From NCBI RefSeq assembly GCF_004923295.1, contig NZ_CP039634.1, positions 1,454,001 through 1,518,000 of the forward strand: a stretch of DNA of 64,000 bases, given 5' to 3'. The stretch is from Azospirillum sp. TSH100. GTDB taxonomy: Bacteria; Pseudomonadota; Alphaproteobacteria; Azospirillales; Azospirillaceae. Every line of letters begins with the position of its first letter. Position 1 is the first letter of the stretch. This document shows, piece after piece, positions 26,138 through 35,404 of this stretch. The notes below the pieces were generated by a model, which had not been told where the DNA came from, searched no databases, and worked only from the letters and a program-made list of their open reading frames with translations. A program made the translations under genes and the position numbers.

Positions 26138-27175
26138 ATGGCCGATGATGCCGCCTGGACTGCATCCGAATTTGCGGCGGATCACGTCTCCAATGGCGCG
26201 GGTGCGCCGGTGGAGATGCGTCGCATCGCAATGCCCGACGGGGTGCGGCTGCGCGTCGCCGTCTGGCCGAAGCCGGAGCGGGCCCGCGGCACGGCGCTGG
26301 TGCTGACCGGCCGGGCGGAGTTCATCGAGAAATATGCCGAGACCGCGGGGGCGCTGACCGCCCGCGGTTTCCGCGTGGTGGCGCTCGACTGGCGCAACCA
26401 GGGCCTGTCCGACCGGCCGCTGCCCAACCGTCAGATCCATCATCTGACCGATTTCATGACTCTGGTGGACGATCTCGACGAGGTCCATCGGCAGGTGGTG
26501 GCGCCGGTGGCGGCGGAGACGGGTGGTCCGGTGATCCTGCTGGCCCATTCGATGGGGGGGCTGGTGACGACGTTGGCGATGGCCCGCCATGTCGACGACG
26601 ATCCCGGCCGCTACGCCGCCGTCCTGCTGGCGGCGCCGATGTACGCCATCCACAGCGGCCTGCTGCCGCGCTGGCTGGTGCGGGTGCTGGCCAGCCTCGG
26701 GCTCGCCTGCGGCTGGGGTGCCCGCTATGCGCTGGGGCAGGGTGATTATGATCCGGCGGAGGGGCGCTTCCGCCTCGACAACAAGATCACCGCCGATCCG
26801 CGGCGCTATGCCGCCTTCCACAGCCCCTTTGCCGAGCGGCCGCAACTGCGCGTCGGCGGCGTCAGCTTCGCCTGGGTCGCCGCCGCGCTCGATGCCGAGG
26901 AGGCGTTGCGTGACGGCCTGCCGTTGGAGCGGGTGCGCACGCCGGTGCTGCTGCTGAGCGCGCCGGGGGACCGGGTGGTGCGGGCGAAGGTGCACCGGGC
27001 GGTGGCCGCGCGGCTCGGCAACGCCCATCTTGTCGAGTATCCCGACGCGCGGCACGAGCTGCTGATGGAGTGCGACGTCATCCGCGACCGGGTGTGGGCC
27101 GACATCGACGCCTTTCTCGACCGGACGCTTCAACACAAGACACTTGCGCCGGCCGACGGCTCTGTCGTCGGATAG
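26138..27175 (+). CDS. Alpha/beta hydrolase, monoacylglycerol lipase / lysophospholipase-like
   Basis: The 345-residue protein has 'LVLTGRAEFIEKYAETAGAL' (the 'HG' region replaced by 'TGR' as in PldB-like lipases), nucleophile elbow 'LAHSMGG', Asp in 'LLSAPGDRVV' and His in 'YPDARHELLME'. This pattern matches the Hydrolase_4 group that cleaves monoacylglycerol or lysophospholipid. There is no signal peptide. The ATG follows GGGGAGAAAGC. The next gene starts 30 bases later on the same strand. Confidence 0.87.
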   Translation: MADDAAWTASEFAADHVSNGAGAPVEMRRIAMPDGVRLRVAVWPKPERARGTALVLTGRAEFIEKYAETAGALTARGFRVVALDWRNQGLSDRPLPNRQIHHLTDFMTLVDDLDEVHRQVVAPVAAETGGPVILLAHSMGGLVTTLAMARHVDDDPGRYAAVLLAAPMYAIHSGLLPRWLVRVLASLGLACGWGARYALGQGDYDPAEGRFRLDNKITADPRRYAAFHSPFAERPQLRVGGVSFAWVAAALDAEEALRDGLPLERVRTPVLLLSAPGDRVVRAKVHRAVAARLGNAHLVEYPDARHELLMECDVIRDRVWADIDAFLDRTLQHKTLAPADGSVVG

Positions 27176-27205
27176 GCTCCTTCAGGACCAGAGGTGCCCA
27201 GCAGC

Positions 27206-28219
27206 ATGACCGATTTCTGGACGGCGTCCGGTTTCCACCTGTTGACCCGCGACGCCGACAACCATCTGGCGGTGACGCCCGATTTCCTGCGCGCCTATCT
27301 GCTCCGGCCCGAGATGCGACCGCCGGAGGAGGCCTGCGACGCCGAGCGCACGCTGCACGCCGCCCTGCTGGACGATCCGGCGCGCGTCGTGCCGGTCCCG
27401 CTGATCGACGCCATCGCCGATGCGGACGCGCGGGAGAATTTCCAGGTCTGGCTCGCCTTCCGCGACCGGCTGCTCGCCGCCGGGACGTTGGAGGGCTGCT
27501 ACATCCGACTGTTCCGCGAGGGCGCTCGCGGCGTGCCTGGCCTGTTCATCGACCAGCTGGCCCATGCCATTCTGCGCGGCATCCTCGACGAGACGCCGTC
27601 CGGCCTGCGGGCGCGGGCGGGGGAGCTGTTCTTCCGCGAACAGACGGTGTCGGTGGAGGACGGCCGCGTCCGCGTCGCCGATGCCGAAATTGTGGAGACG
27701 ATGGCGGCGTCCGGCGGCTTCGGCTCGCTCGGCCGGCTGGTGGTGGAGGCCGGTACGGCGCCGCGCAGCGTCGAGCTGGACATCCTGGACGAGACCAACC
27801 ACCCGCTCTACTGGGGCCGAGACGCCCGGCACGACACGGTGCTGGACATCACCTTCGCCGCCGCCGGGCTGGATGCTCTGGCCCGCGTGCTGGAGGTCTG
27901 GGTCGCGCATTTCCTCGGCGTGACGGTCAACATCCAGCCGGTGCAGAACATCCGCGACGACCGCTGGGTCTGGCATGTCGGGCTGGACAGTTCTGCCACC
28001 GCGATCCTCAACGACCTGTACAACGGCATCGAGGTCGGGGAGGACCGGCTGGCCCGCATCCTCGCCCTGTTCCGCCTGGACTTCGCCGACCCCGCCGCGA
28101 TGCGTCCCGACCTCGCTGGCCGGCCGGTCTATCTCGGGCTGGCGATGACGGAGGGCAAGCGGCTGAAGCTGAAGCCGCAGAACCTGCTGGTGAATCTGCC
28201 GCTGGCGTCGGTGGCGTGA
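27206..28219 (+). CDS. DUF6352-like conserved protein of unknown function
   Basis: The 337-residue protein opens with 'MTDFWTASGFHLLTRDADNH', which I associate with the DUF6352 family common in alpha- and betaproteobacteria. It is cytoplasmic and mixed alpha/beta with no catalytic motif I can name. I start at the second Met because that gives the family's usual opening; an ATG 12 bases upstream is also possible. Probably cotranscribed with the hydrolase before it. It ends 16 bases before the convergent permease gene. Confidence 0.75.
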   Translation: MTDFWTASGFHLLTRDADNHLAVTPDFLRAYLLRPEMRPPEEACDAERTLHAALLDDPARVVPVPLIDAIADADARENFQVWLAFRDRLLAAGTLEGCYIRLFREGARGVPGLFIDQLAHAILRGILDETPSGLRARAGELFFREQTVSVEDGRVRVADAEIVETMAASGGFGSLGRLVVEAGTAPRSVELDILDETNHPLYWGRDARHDTVLDITFAAAGLDALARVLEVWVAHFLGVTVNIQPVQNIRDDRWVWHVGLDSSATAILNDLYNGIEVGEDRLARILALFRLDFADPAAMRPDLAGRPVYLGLAMTEGKRLKLKPQNLLVNLPLASVA

Positions 28220-28235
28220 GGGGGCATCCGCCGCC

Positions 28236-29396
28236 TCACCCGCCCAGCAGCGCCCCCACCGGCTTCAGCGGCTCGTGCGCGTCGAACAGGATCTTCAGGA
28301 TCGCCAGGATCGGCACGGCCAGCAGCGCGCCGGGGATGCCCCACAGCCAGCCCCAGAACAGGATCGACACGAACACCGCGATCGGGTTCAGCGACAGGCG
28401 GCGGCCGACGATCATCGGGGTGAGGAAATTGCCCTCGATCGTCGTCAGCGCCACGAAGGACAAGGGCGGCAGGATGATGGTGCCGATGCCGTCGAAGGTC
28501 AGGACCGACACCAGGAAGAACACGCCGGTCATCACCGCGGGGCCGATGAAGGGGATGTAGTTGGCCAGCGCCACCATCACCCCCCACAATGCCGGGTTGG
28601 GCAACCCCCACAGCCACATCACCAGCCCGGTCGCCACACCGAGTACCGTGTTGATAAGCGTGATGGTCAGCAGGTAGGCGGCGATGTTCTGCTGCAGGGT
28701 CGCCGCCACCATGGCGTAATGCACGCGGTCGTCGACGTTGCGCATGGTGCCGATCAGCGCCTCCAGCGAATGGCGGCCCCGGGCCAGAAAGAAATAGAGC
28801 AGAACCTGCAGGATCACGACATTGGCGAGCACCGATTCGACCTGGCTGACCGCCTGCTCCATCAGCGTCGGGCCGCGCACCACCACTTCGCGGACCGGAC
28901 CGGCCTCGTTGCCGGTCTCCTTGGTGATCTGTTCGATCTGGCGGGAGGCCTCGCGGGCGCGCTCGATGCCGGCGCGGACGTCGCCCAGCTTGAATTCCAG
29001 CTCGTGCAGGACGCGCGGCATGCGGTTCACCCATTCCGCCGCCGGGGCGGACAGGGTGTAGACCGCCAGCAGCACGCCGCCGAACAGTGTGATCACCATG
29101 ATGGCGGCGCCGATTCCCTCCGGCACGCCGATGCGATAGAGCGCGCGTACCAGCGGCCGCAGCAGGAAGCTGAGGATCAGCGCCAGCATGATCGGCAGCA
29201 GCACGTCGCGCCCGAAATACAGGGCGAACAGCACGGCGATGACGAACAGGCCGACGACGCCGACGGTCAGCGGGTCGCGGCGGTGGCCGGGCGGGGGCAG
29301 GGGCTGGGTCACCGGTTCCGGCGTGCCGGCGAGCGGCGCCTCGGGCGCTGGCGGGAGCGTAGGGGGGATCGTGGCGAACTGGCTGCGGTCTGTCAT
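28236..29396 (-). CDS. AI-2E family transporter
   Basis: The 386-residue membrane protein has a Pro-rich cytosolic N-terminus, paired helices ('LFALYFGRDVLLPIMLALIL'), a long central region and the family's C-terminal block 'GPAVMTGVFFLVSVLTFDGI' ... 'NPIAVFVSILFWGWLWGIPG'. These permeases export small molecules or Na+ by an unsettled mechanism; the AI-2 label is historical. The start at 'MTDRSQFATIPPTLPP' is chosen because upstream sequence overlaps the divergent creA promoter region. Confidence 0.88.
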   Translation of the reverse strand: MTDRSQFATIPPTLPPAPEAPLAGTPEPVTQPLPPPGHRRDPLTVGVVGLFVIAVLFALYFGRDVLLPIMLALILSFLLRPLVRALYRIGVPEGIGAAIMVITLFGGVLLAVYTLSAPAAEWVNRMPRVLHELEFKLGDVRAGIERAREASRQIEQITKETGNEAGPVREVVVRGPTLMEQAVSQVESVLANVVILQVLLYFFLARGRHSLEALIGTMRNVDDRVHYAMVAATLQQNIAAYLLTITLINTVLGVATGLVMWLWGLPNPALWGVMVALANYIPFIGPAVMTGVFFLVSVLTFDGIGTIILPPLSFVALTTIEGNFLTPMIVGRRLSLNPIAVFVSILFWGWLWGIPGALLAVPILAILKILFDAHEPLKPVGALLGG

Positions 29397-29521
29397 CGCG
29401 GTGGCCGGACCTCCGAAGGACGACGCTTGACGGTGGCGCCCGACCCTCCGATCTAGGGGAGTGTTTTGCCGGACCGCGTCGCTCGCGGTCCCCGCCCGTC
29501 CTTGCCGGAGACCCAGTCGCA

Positions 29522-30049
29522 ATGCGCAGTCCGTTTCCCCTGATGAACGTTTCCGCCGGCCTTTTGGTTCTGGGCCTGCTGGCCGCCGGGCTTCCGTTGC
29601 GCCCGGCGCTGGCGGCGGACGACGTGGTCGGCCGCTTTTCCAACGACTGGACCGGCAACGGCCTGCAGGTCCAGGCGATCGAGGATCCCAAGGTAAAGGG
29701 CATCACCTGCCATCTGGTCGATTTCGACCGCAGCCTGATCGACCGGCTGAGCAAGGGCAACTGGTTCGAGGATCCGTCCAACGCCTCCATCGCCTGCCGC
29801 CAGACCGGGTCGGTGACGGTCGGTGACATCGACCTGTCGCAGAAGGGGGAGGAGGTCTTCTCCGAACGGAAAAGCCTGATTTTCAAGTCGATCGCCATCC
29901 GTCGCATCTACGACCGGCCGAACGACACGCTGGTTTATGTGGTGTACAGCCGACAGGTGAAGGACGCCTCGGCCAAGACCTCGATCTCCACCGTGCCGCT
30001 GTTCAGCGCCAACGCGACCTGGACGAAGGGCAAGCCGGCGGCGAAGTGA
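29522..30049 (+). CDS. creA: CreA family periplasmic protein
   Basis: The 175-residue product has a signal peptide (cleavage near 'RPALAADD') followed by a CreA-like domain: 'EDPKVKGITCHLVDFDRS', 'ASIACRQTGSV', 'LIFKSIAIRRIYD'. Two cysteines are placed as in E. coli CreA and may form a disulphide. Function is unknown. It is divergent from the AI-2E gene and ends 24 bases before the convergent aspartoacylase-like gene. Confidence 0.87.
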   Translation: MRSPFPLMNVSAGLLVLGLLAAGLPLRPALAADDVVGRFSNDWTGNGLQVQAIEDPKVKGITCHLVDFDRSLIDRLSKGNWFEDPSNASIACRQTGSVTVGDIDLSQKGEEVFSERKSLIFKSIAIRRIYDRPNDTLVYVVYSRQVKDASAKTSISTVPLFSANATWTKGKPAAK

Positions 30050-30073
30050 GGGCGGGGGCGGCGCTCGTCGTCT

Positions 30074-31027
30074 TTACCCCGCGATCCGCCCGAGCCTTAC
30101 CGCCGTCTGGCCGATCTTCACGCGGCGGGCGGGCATGATCAGGACGCAGTCGTCATAGGGGGTGACGATCGCGTGGCCGTCGTCCCAGCCGATGACGGTT
30201 CCGGCGCGGCCGATTACCTCCATGCCGACGAAGGGGGCGGTGAAGCGGAAGCGTTCGCTGGCGGCGGTGATGGCCTCGGTCACCTCGACCACCCGCTGCG
30301 GGTCGGTGCGCGGGCGCATCTTCGGACCATGCGCGGGGGGCTCGATCATCTCCAGGCCGAGCAGCAGGCGCAGACAGCTTTCCAGCGCCACCGTCGCCGT
30401 CTCGGTCCGCCAATGCTGGCCGCATTCGACCAGAATGGCGGTGTGGGATCCCTCCGGCTCGGCGAAACTGCCGTAATCGATCAGCCGCTTGCCGCCGGCG
30501 TGGCCGCCGTCCGCCACCACCCAGGCCGGATAACCGAGCCCGAGCGCCAGATCGCGCCCGCGCGTGGTCCGTCCGCACAGGGTCAGGGGTGCGGTGTCCG
30601 CCGTCATCGAATGCAGGTCGAGCAGCAGGTCCGCCGACTCATAGACCGGACGCAGCACACGGGCGCGGCGAAGCTCGACGCTGTCGCGCCGGCCGTCCAG
30701 TTGGTCCGGTGACCACAGGCGGTTGAAGTCCTCGTCCAGATAACGCGAGGCGTAGGGGTTCTGGCGGTCGAAAGTGGCGTAGGCTGCGGTGTTGGCGAAG
30801 ACGAAGGTCAGCCGTCCCCGCGTCGGCCGCAACCCCATGCGCAGCAGGGCGTCCAGAGCGATGGCACCGCACAGTTCGTTGCCGTGGACGAGCGCGTTTA
30901 GCACCACATGTGGCCCCGGTTCCGCCGCGGACAGGCTGGTGACGTGGTCGATGCCGGTGTTGCCGCGCCGGTAGGGCGCGATGTCCGGCGGGATGAGTTC
31001 GACGGGGGCGAAGAGCGGGTCGGTCAA
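30074..31027 (-). CDS. Succinylglutamate desuccinylase / aspartoacylase family protein
   Basis: The 317-residue protein has the M14-like zinc ligands in 'NALVHGNELCGAIA' (His, Glu) and 'LLLDLHSMTADTAP' (His), and the catalytic Glu region 'AILVECGQHW'. Such enzymes remove an acyl group from N-acyl amino acids. It faces a second N-formylglutamate amidohydrolase gene divergently, so this stretch has two N-acyl-amino-acid hydrolases back to back. The exact substrate is open. Confidence 0.87.
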   Translation of the reverse strand: MTDPLFAPVELIPPDIAPYRRGNTGIDHVTSLSAAEPGPHVVLNALVHGNELCGAIALDALLRMGLRPTRGRLTFVFANTAAYATFDRQNPYASRYLDEDFNRLWSPDQLDGRRDSVELRRARVLRPVYESADLLLDLHSMTADTAPLTLCGRTTRGRDLALGLGYPAWVVADGGHAGGKRLIDYGSFAEPEGSHTAILVECGQHWRTETATVALESCLRLLLGLEMIEPPAHGPKMRPRTDPQRVVEVTEAITAASERFRFTAPFVGMEVIGRAGTVIGWDDGHAIVTPYDDCVLIMPARRVKIGQTAVRLGRIAG

Positions 31028-31290
31028 GCGGCAAGCTCGCCAGCGGTGGACGCTTCAAACAGTATGGCGAACCAAGCGACTCCACGCCAGTACGGGCCGG
31101 TCGGGGGCTGCGGTTTTTTTGGCTGATTCGCATGGCGCGATGTTGCTGCGGCATGGCAGGATCATGACGAATTGCCGTCGACTGGGGGTTGACGCTTGGG
31201 TTATAGGGTCCGCCATTATCAATGATGGCGGCCAGGGCGGCGGTTGAACGTGAGGTTGTTATTCCCGGGTTGTCTGGTCGGGGCCGGTCG
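31028..31290. promoter_or_regulatory. Divergent region between two N-acyl-amino-acid hydrolase genes
   Basis: A 263-base gap between divergent starts. It has an inverted repeat at 31211-31230 (CGCCAT-N8-ATGGCG) and a TTGACG hexamer at about 31188 that could be a -35 element for the plus-strand gene. No ORF of note. Confidence 0.35.
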
Positions 31291-32157
31291 ATGAGCTTCG
31301 TGATCGATGACGTTCTTGTCCGCAACGACCCGGTCGGCCGGCGCCTTCCGGTGCTGTTCGACTCGCCGCACAGCGGCTGCGTCTATCCCGCCGATTTCCG
31401 GGTGATCTGTCCACATCCCCTGTTGCGGCAGGCCGAGGACAGCCATGTCGAGGAGCTGTTCGCCACCGCTCCCGACCATGGCGCCACGCTGCTGTGTGCG
31501 CTGTTTCCCCGCACCTGCATCGACGTGAACCGCGCTGTCGACGACATCGACCCGGCGATGATCGATGGTGACCTGCCGATGAGGCTGCGGCCGACACCGC
31601 GCAGCACGCTCGGCATGGGGTTGATCCGCGCCATGCTGCGGCCGGACGTGCCGCTCTATGACGGGAAGCTGCCGGCCGCCCTGGTGGCCGACCGCATAGA
31701 CCGCTATTACCGCCCCTATCATGCCCAGATGCGCATGGCGCTGGATGGACTGGCGGAGCGGTTCGGTGCCGTGTGGCACGTCAACTGCCATTCGATGCCG
31801 TCGTCGCTGCGGCCGGACGGGCGCGACCCGCTGGCGGTGGATTTCGTCATCGGCGACCGCGATGGCACCACCAGCGAGCCGGGATTCGTCCGGCTGGTGG
31901 CGGACACCTTGCGCGGCTTCGGCCACCGCGTGGCGATCAACGACCCGTACAAGGGGGTGGAACTGCTCGCGCGCTACGGCGAGCCCGCGCGCGGCCGCCA
32001 TTCGATCCAGCTGGAGATCAACCGGCGCCTCTACATGAACGAGGAGACGCTGGAACGTCACGACGGCTTCGCCCGGCTGAAGGGCGAGATCGATGCGCTG
32101 ATTTCCCGCATTGCCGACTATGCCGGTCAACGCGTCCTGAACCGCGCGGCGGAGTAG
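31291..32157 (+). CDS. N-formylglutamate amidohydrolase family protein (copy 2)
   Basis: The 288-residue protein has 'PVLFDSPHSGCVYPADF', 'RTCIDVNRAVDDIDPAMI' and 'VNCHSMPSS', the motif set of the family but clearly diverged from copy 1 at 2.9 kb, so it is a paralogue and not a duplication within the window. It would release formate or another acyl group from an N-acyl amino acid. I chose the ATG giving 'MSFVIDDVLVRNDPVGR'. Confidence 0.88.
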   Translation: MSFVIDDVLVRNDPVGRRLPVLFDSPHSGCVYPADFRVICPHPLLRQAEDSHVEELFATAPDHGATLLCALFPRTCIDVNRAVDDIDPAMIDGDLPMRLRPTPRSTLGMGLIRAMLRPDVPLYDGKLPAALVADRIDRYYRPYHAQMRMALDGLAERFGAVWHVNCHSMPSSLRPDGRDPLAVDFVIGDRDGTTSEPGFVRLVADTLRGFGHRVAINDPYKGVELLARYGEPARGRHSIQLEINRRLYMNEETLERHDGFARLKGEIDALISRIADYAGQRVLNRAAE

Positions 32158-32239
32158 GCGGCCCGCCGAGACAGGGTCGGCGGGGCCGCGAAACCATTGT
32201 CAGGCCCTCAGGATTACGTCCCGAGGATCATTCCCCAGG

Positions 32240-32560
32240 TTACGCCTGGGTGATCTGCTGGCGTGCGATGTCCAGGAAATGCGCCATCTGCTTTTCAACC
32301 CGGTGGTCGGAGATGTCGACCCCGCGGGCGTGAAGGTCGGCGGACAGCTTGTCCCGGATGTCGTGCGGGCCGGGAGTGGCGATGTCGGTGTCCACGATCT
32401 GGCGGGCATAGGCCTCGGCCTCCGCCCCGGACAGCCCCATCAGGTCGGCGGCCCATTCGCCGGCCAGCCGGTCGCGCCGGGCGCGGATGCGGAAGAGCAG
32501 GTCCTCGTCGTGTTGGAACTTGTTCTCGAAGGCCTTTTCGCGGTCGTCGAAGGTCGTCAT
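32240..32560 (-). CDS. F1F0-ATPase inhibitor zeta subunit (DUF1476)
   Basis: The 106-residue all-helical protein matches DUF1476: 'MTTFDDREKAFENKFQHDED', 'RRDRLAGEWAADLMGLSG', 'DIRDKLSADL'. In Paracoccus this family is the zeta subunit, which binds F1 through its N-terminus and blocks ATP hydrolysis. The N-terminal segment with that inhibitory character is intact here. The gene is monocistronic, far from any atp operon, as is usual. Confidence 0.88.
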   Translation of the reverse strand: MTTFDDREKAFENKFQHDEDLLFRIRARRDRLAGEWAADLMGLSGAEAEAYARQIVDTDIATPGPHDIRDKLSADLHARGVDISDHRVEKQMAHFLDIARQQITQA

Positions 32561-32749
32561 GGGGACCCAGGCTCCTTTATTGGTTTCGCTCCCGTTTCCA
32601 GAGATTATATAGCCCGGAAGCGGTTGTCGTCACTGCCTCGCCGCGTCGCAGCCGCGGATATTGTGCGGAGTTTCCCCGGCCGGCCGGATAGGATCCAGAG
32701 CCTCGAAAGACACGGACCGCAAAGACTCAAACGAAAGACAGGGCATGGC

Positions 32750-33523
32750 ATGTGCAGCGTGATCCTCCTGCGGCGACCCGACGCAACCTGGCCGCTGGTT
32801 GTCGCCGGAAACCGTGACGAGATGAAGGGGCGCCCCTGGTTGCCCCCGGCCCGCCACTGGCCCGACCGGCCCAACGTAGTCGCCGGGCTCGACGAGCTGG
32901 CCGGCGGCTCTTGGATGGGGCTGAACGACGAGGGGGTGGTGGCGGTCATCCTCAACCGCTTCGGCACGCTGGGGCCGGAGGCCGGCAAGCGGTCGCGCGG
33001 CGAACTGGTGCTGGACGCGCTGGACCATGCCGACGCGGCCGACGCGGCGCGCAGCTTCGCCGACCTCGACATCCGTGCCTACCGCCCGTTCAACCTTGTG
33101 ATCGCCGACAACCGCGATGCCTATCTGGTCGTCCACCGCGGCGCCAACCCGCGCCACCGGCCGGAGGTGTCGTCGATCCCCACCGGCGTCCATATGCTGA
33201 CCGCCTTCGAGATGGACGACCCGCAGGACCCGCGCACGTCCTTCTACCGCCCGCTGTTCGAGCATGCGGTGCCGCCGACTGTTGACGCATCCGACGCGAA
33301 GTCCTTCGCCTGGGGCGGCTGGCCGGAGCTGATGGGCAGCCGCATATGGGAGGGCACGTCGGACGAACGCGGCGCCATGGACTTCCTGCTGCCCAGCGGC
33401 TTCGGCACCTCGTCCAGCTCGCTGCTGGCGGTGCCGCGGGTGGAGCGGCCGGACCTGAACCCGATCTGGCACTTCGCCCCCGGCCGGCCGCACGCGGTGG
33501 ACTATGCGCCGGTGGAGCTGTGA
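32750..33523 (+). CDS. NRDE-family protein (TANGO2-like)
   Basis: The 257-residue protein begins 'MCSVILLRRP' with Cys 2 and carries the eponymous 'AGNRDEMKGRPWLPPARHW'. An N-terminal nucleophile Cys and the Asn-Arg-Asp-Glu motif define the NRDE/TANGO2 family, linked to heme or lipid handling in eukaryotes and unknown in bacteria. Starting at this ATG puts the Cys second, which the family requires; an ATG four bases earlier is in another frame. Confidence 0.87.
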   Translation: MCSVILLRRPDATWPLVVAGNRDEMKGRPWLPPARHWPDRPNVVAGLDELAGGSWMGLNDEGVVAVILNRFGTLGPEAGKRSRGELVLDALDHADAADAARSFADLDIRAYRPFNLVIADNRDAYLVVHRGANPRHRPEVSSIPTGVHMLTAFEMDDPQDPRTSFYRPLFEHAVPPTVDASDAKSFAWGGWPELMGSRIWEGTSDERGAMDFLLPSGFGTSSSSLLAVPRVERPDLNPIWHFAPGRPHAVDYAPVEL

Positions 33524-33601
33524 GCCGGCCACCGCACAATCCTGCCCTCCAGCCCCCGTCGTTGTGTTCGTGCACCCGGCTTGCTATATCACTCAGGCAC
33601 A

Positions 33602-33630
33602 TTCCTGGGCCGGCAAGCTCGCTTGACCGG
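33602..33630 (+). promoter_or_regulatory. Short AT-poor leader before purC; no clear site
   Basis: The purC upstream region holds a loose sigma-70-like pair just before this point (TTGTGT at about 33562 and TATATC at about 33585, 17-base spacer). The match is weak, especially in the -35 box. Confidence 0.2.
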
Positions 33631-33656
33631 TCCTTACGTATTTGGACGAAGACGCG

Positions 33657-34421
33657 ATGACACGACGCCGGCGCATCTACGAAGGCAAGGCCAAGGTACT
33701 CTTCGAAGGGCCGGAGCCGGGCACCCTGGTGCAGTACTTCAAGGACGACGCCACCGCCTTCAACAACCAGAAGAAGGGCGTCATCACCGGCAAGGGGGTG
33801 CTGAACAACCGCATCTCCGAGTATCTGATGAGCCGTCTGTCCGAGATCGGCGTGCCCACGCACTTCATGCGCCGCCTGAACATGCGCGAGCAGCTGGTGC
33901 GCGAGGTGGAGATCATCCCGATCGAGGTCGTCGTCCGCAACGTCGCCGCCGGCAGCCTGTCGCGCCGCTTCGGCATTCCCGAAGGCACGCCGCTGCCGCG
34001 GTCCATCATCGAATACTACTACAAGTCGGACGAGCTGAACGACCCGATGGTCTCGGAGGAGCACATCACCGCCTTCGGCTGGGCGGCTCCCCAGGATCTC
34101 GACGACATGGTCGCGCTCAGCTTGCGCGTGAACGACTATCTGTCCGGCCTCTTCCTCGGCATCGGGCTCAAGCTGGTGGACTTCAAGCTGGAGTTCGGCC
34201 GGCTGTGGGAGAACGAGGAGATGCGGATCGTCCTGGCGGACGAGATCAGCCCCGACAACTGCCGGCTGTGGGACGTCAAGACCAACGAGAAGCTGGACAA
34301 GGACCGGTTCCGCCAGGATCTCGGCCGTGTCGAGGAAGCCTATCAGGAGGTCGCGCGGCGCCTCGGCATTCTGCCGGAAGGTGGGCCGAGCGACGTCAAG
34401 GGCCCCAAGACGATCCAGTGA
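33657..34421 (+). CDS. purC: SAICAR synthetase
   Basis: The 254-residue enzyme of purine synthesis joins aspartate to CAIR using ATP. It opens '[20 protein letters not shown]' and has '[17 protein letters not shown]' and '[10 protein letters not shown]', all standard for PurC. An in-frame ATG 15 bases upstream would add five residues; the chosen start gives the usual alphaproteobacterial N-terminus. purS follows after 54 bases. Confidence 0.97.
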   Translation: MTRRRRIYEGKAKVLFEGPEPGTLVQYFKDDATAFNNQKKGVITGKGVLNNRISEYLMSRLSEIGVPTHFMRRLNMREQLVREVEIIPIEVVVRNVAAGSLSRRFGIPEGTPLPRSIIEYYYKSDELNDPMVSEEHITAFGWAAPQDLDDMVALSLRVNDYLSGLFLGIGLKLVDFKLEFGRLWENEEMRIVLADEISPDNCRLWDVKTNEKLDKDRFRQDLGRVEEAYQEVARRLGILPEGGPSDVKGPKTIQ

Positions 34422-34475
34422 CCGTCATTCAGTAACCACCCCCTCCACCAACACCCCAAAGCGAGCGGACATCCG

Positions 34476-34718
34476 ATGAAGGCCAAGGTTCACGTCACCC
34501 TCAAGCGCGGCGTTCTCGACCCCCAGGGCAAGGCCATCGCGCACGCGCTGCACACGCTGGGCTTCGACGGCGTCGAGGACGTCCGCGCCGGCAAGGTGAT
34601 CGAGCTGCAGCTCAAGAGCACCGACGAGGCGACCGCCCGTCGGGAAGTCGAGGCGATGTGCAGCAAGCTGCTCGCCAACACCGTGATCGAGGATTACGCC
34701 ATCGAGCTGGTGGCCTGA
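34476..34718 (+). CDS. purS: Phosphoribosylformylglycinamidine synthase subunit PurS
   Basis: The 80-residue protein is a typical PurS: 'MKAKVHVTLKRGVLDPQGKA', 'LHTLGFDGVEDVRAGKVIEL', ending 'IEDYAIELVA'. It bridges PurL and PurQ in the three-part FGAR amidotransferase. purQ and purL, which usually follow, are not here; an AlkA-like gene comes next. Confidence 0.97.
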   Translation: MKAKVHVTLKRGVLDPQGKAIAHALHTLGFDGVEDVRAGKVIELQLKSTDEATARREVEAMCSKLLANTVIEDYAIELVA

Positions 34719-34762
34719 TCCACTGGTCTCGGGCAATGGGGCGCGGCCGATGAGCGTCGAGC

Positions 34763-35395
34763 ATGAACGCTGAGCATCTGGCCGCGCTCGACCCAATTTT
34801 CGCCGAATGCTTGCGCGTCGGCGGTCCGGTGGTTCGCGATTTCACCCGGCCGACCGGCTTCGTCGGCCTGCTGCGCATGGTGATGGAGCAGCAGCTCTCC
34901 ACCAAGGTGGCGCTGGCCCTATGGGCCAAGTTGCAGGACCGGCTGGGTGGTGCCGTCACCCCTGACGCCATCCTGGCGCTCGACGACGAGAGCTTGCGCG
35001 CCTGCGGCTTCTCCCGCCAGAAGATCGGCTATGCCCGCGGTCTCGCCGAGGCGGTGGCGAGCGGCCGCCTCGATTTCGACATCATTCACGGTTTGCCCGA
35101 CGAGGAGGCGATTGCCCGGCTCGTCGCGCTGAAGGGCATCGGCCGCTGGAGCGCCGAGGTTTACCTGATGACCACGCTCGACCGGCCGGACATCTGGCCC
35201 ATCGGCGATCTGGCGATCCAGCTGGGCGTCCAGCGGCTGAAGGGCTGGTCGGACAAGCCGACGGCCAAGCAGCTGATCGAGGTTGCCGAGCCGTGGCGGC
35301 CCTATCGTTCGCTGGCGGCACGGCTGGTCTGGCACCATTACGTGGCCTTGCAGGAGCAGGCGAGGGCGGCGCGGGGCCTGCCGCCCGGGCGGTGA
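34763..35395 (+). CDS. DNA-3-methyladenine glycosylase II (AlkA-like)
   Basis: The 210-residue protein is a compact helix-hairpin-helix glycosylase: the HhH is 'LVALKGIGRWSAEVYLMTTL' and the catalytic Asp follows in 'DRPDIWPIGDLAIQLG'. It removes alkylated purines in base-excision repair. It lacks the N-terminal domain of E. coli AlkA, as is common for the short bacterial form. It starts 44 bases after purS, so read-through is likely. Confidence 0.9.
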   Translation: MNAEHLAALDPIFAECLRVGGPVVRDFTRPTGFVGLLRMVMEQQLSTKVALALWAKLQDRLGGAVTPDAILALDDESLRACGFSRQKIGYARGLAEAVASGRLDFDIIHGLPDEEAIARLVALKGIGRWSAEVYLMTTLDRPDIWPIGDLAIQLGVQRLKGWSDKPTAKQLIEVAEPWRPYRSLAARLVWHHYVALQEQARAARGLPPGR

Positions 35396-35404
35396 TTGTT
35401 CCTT

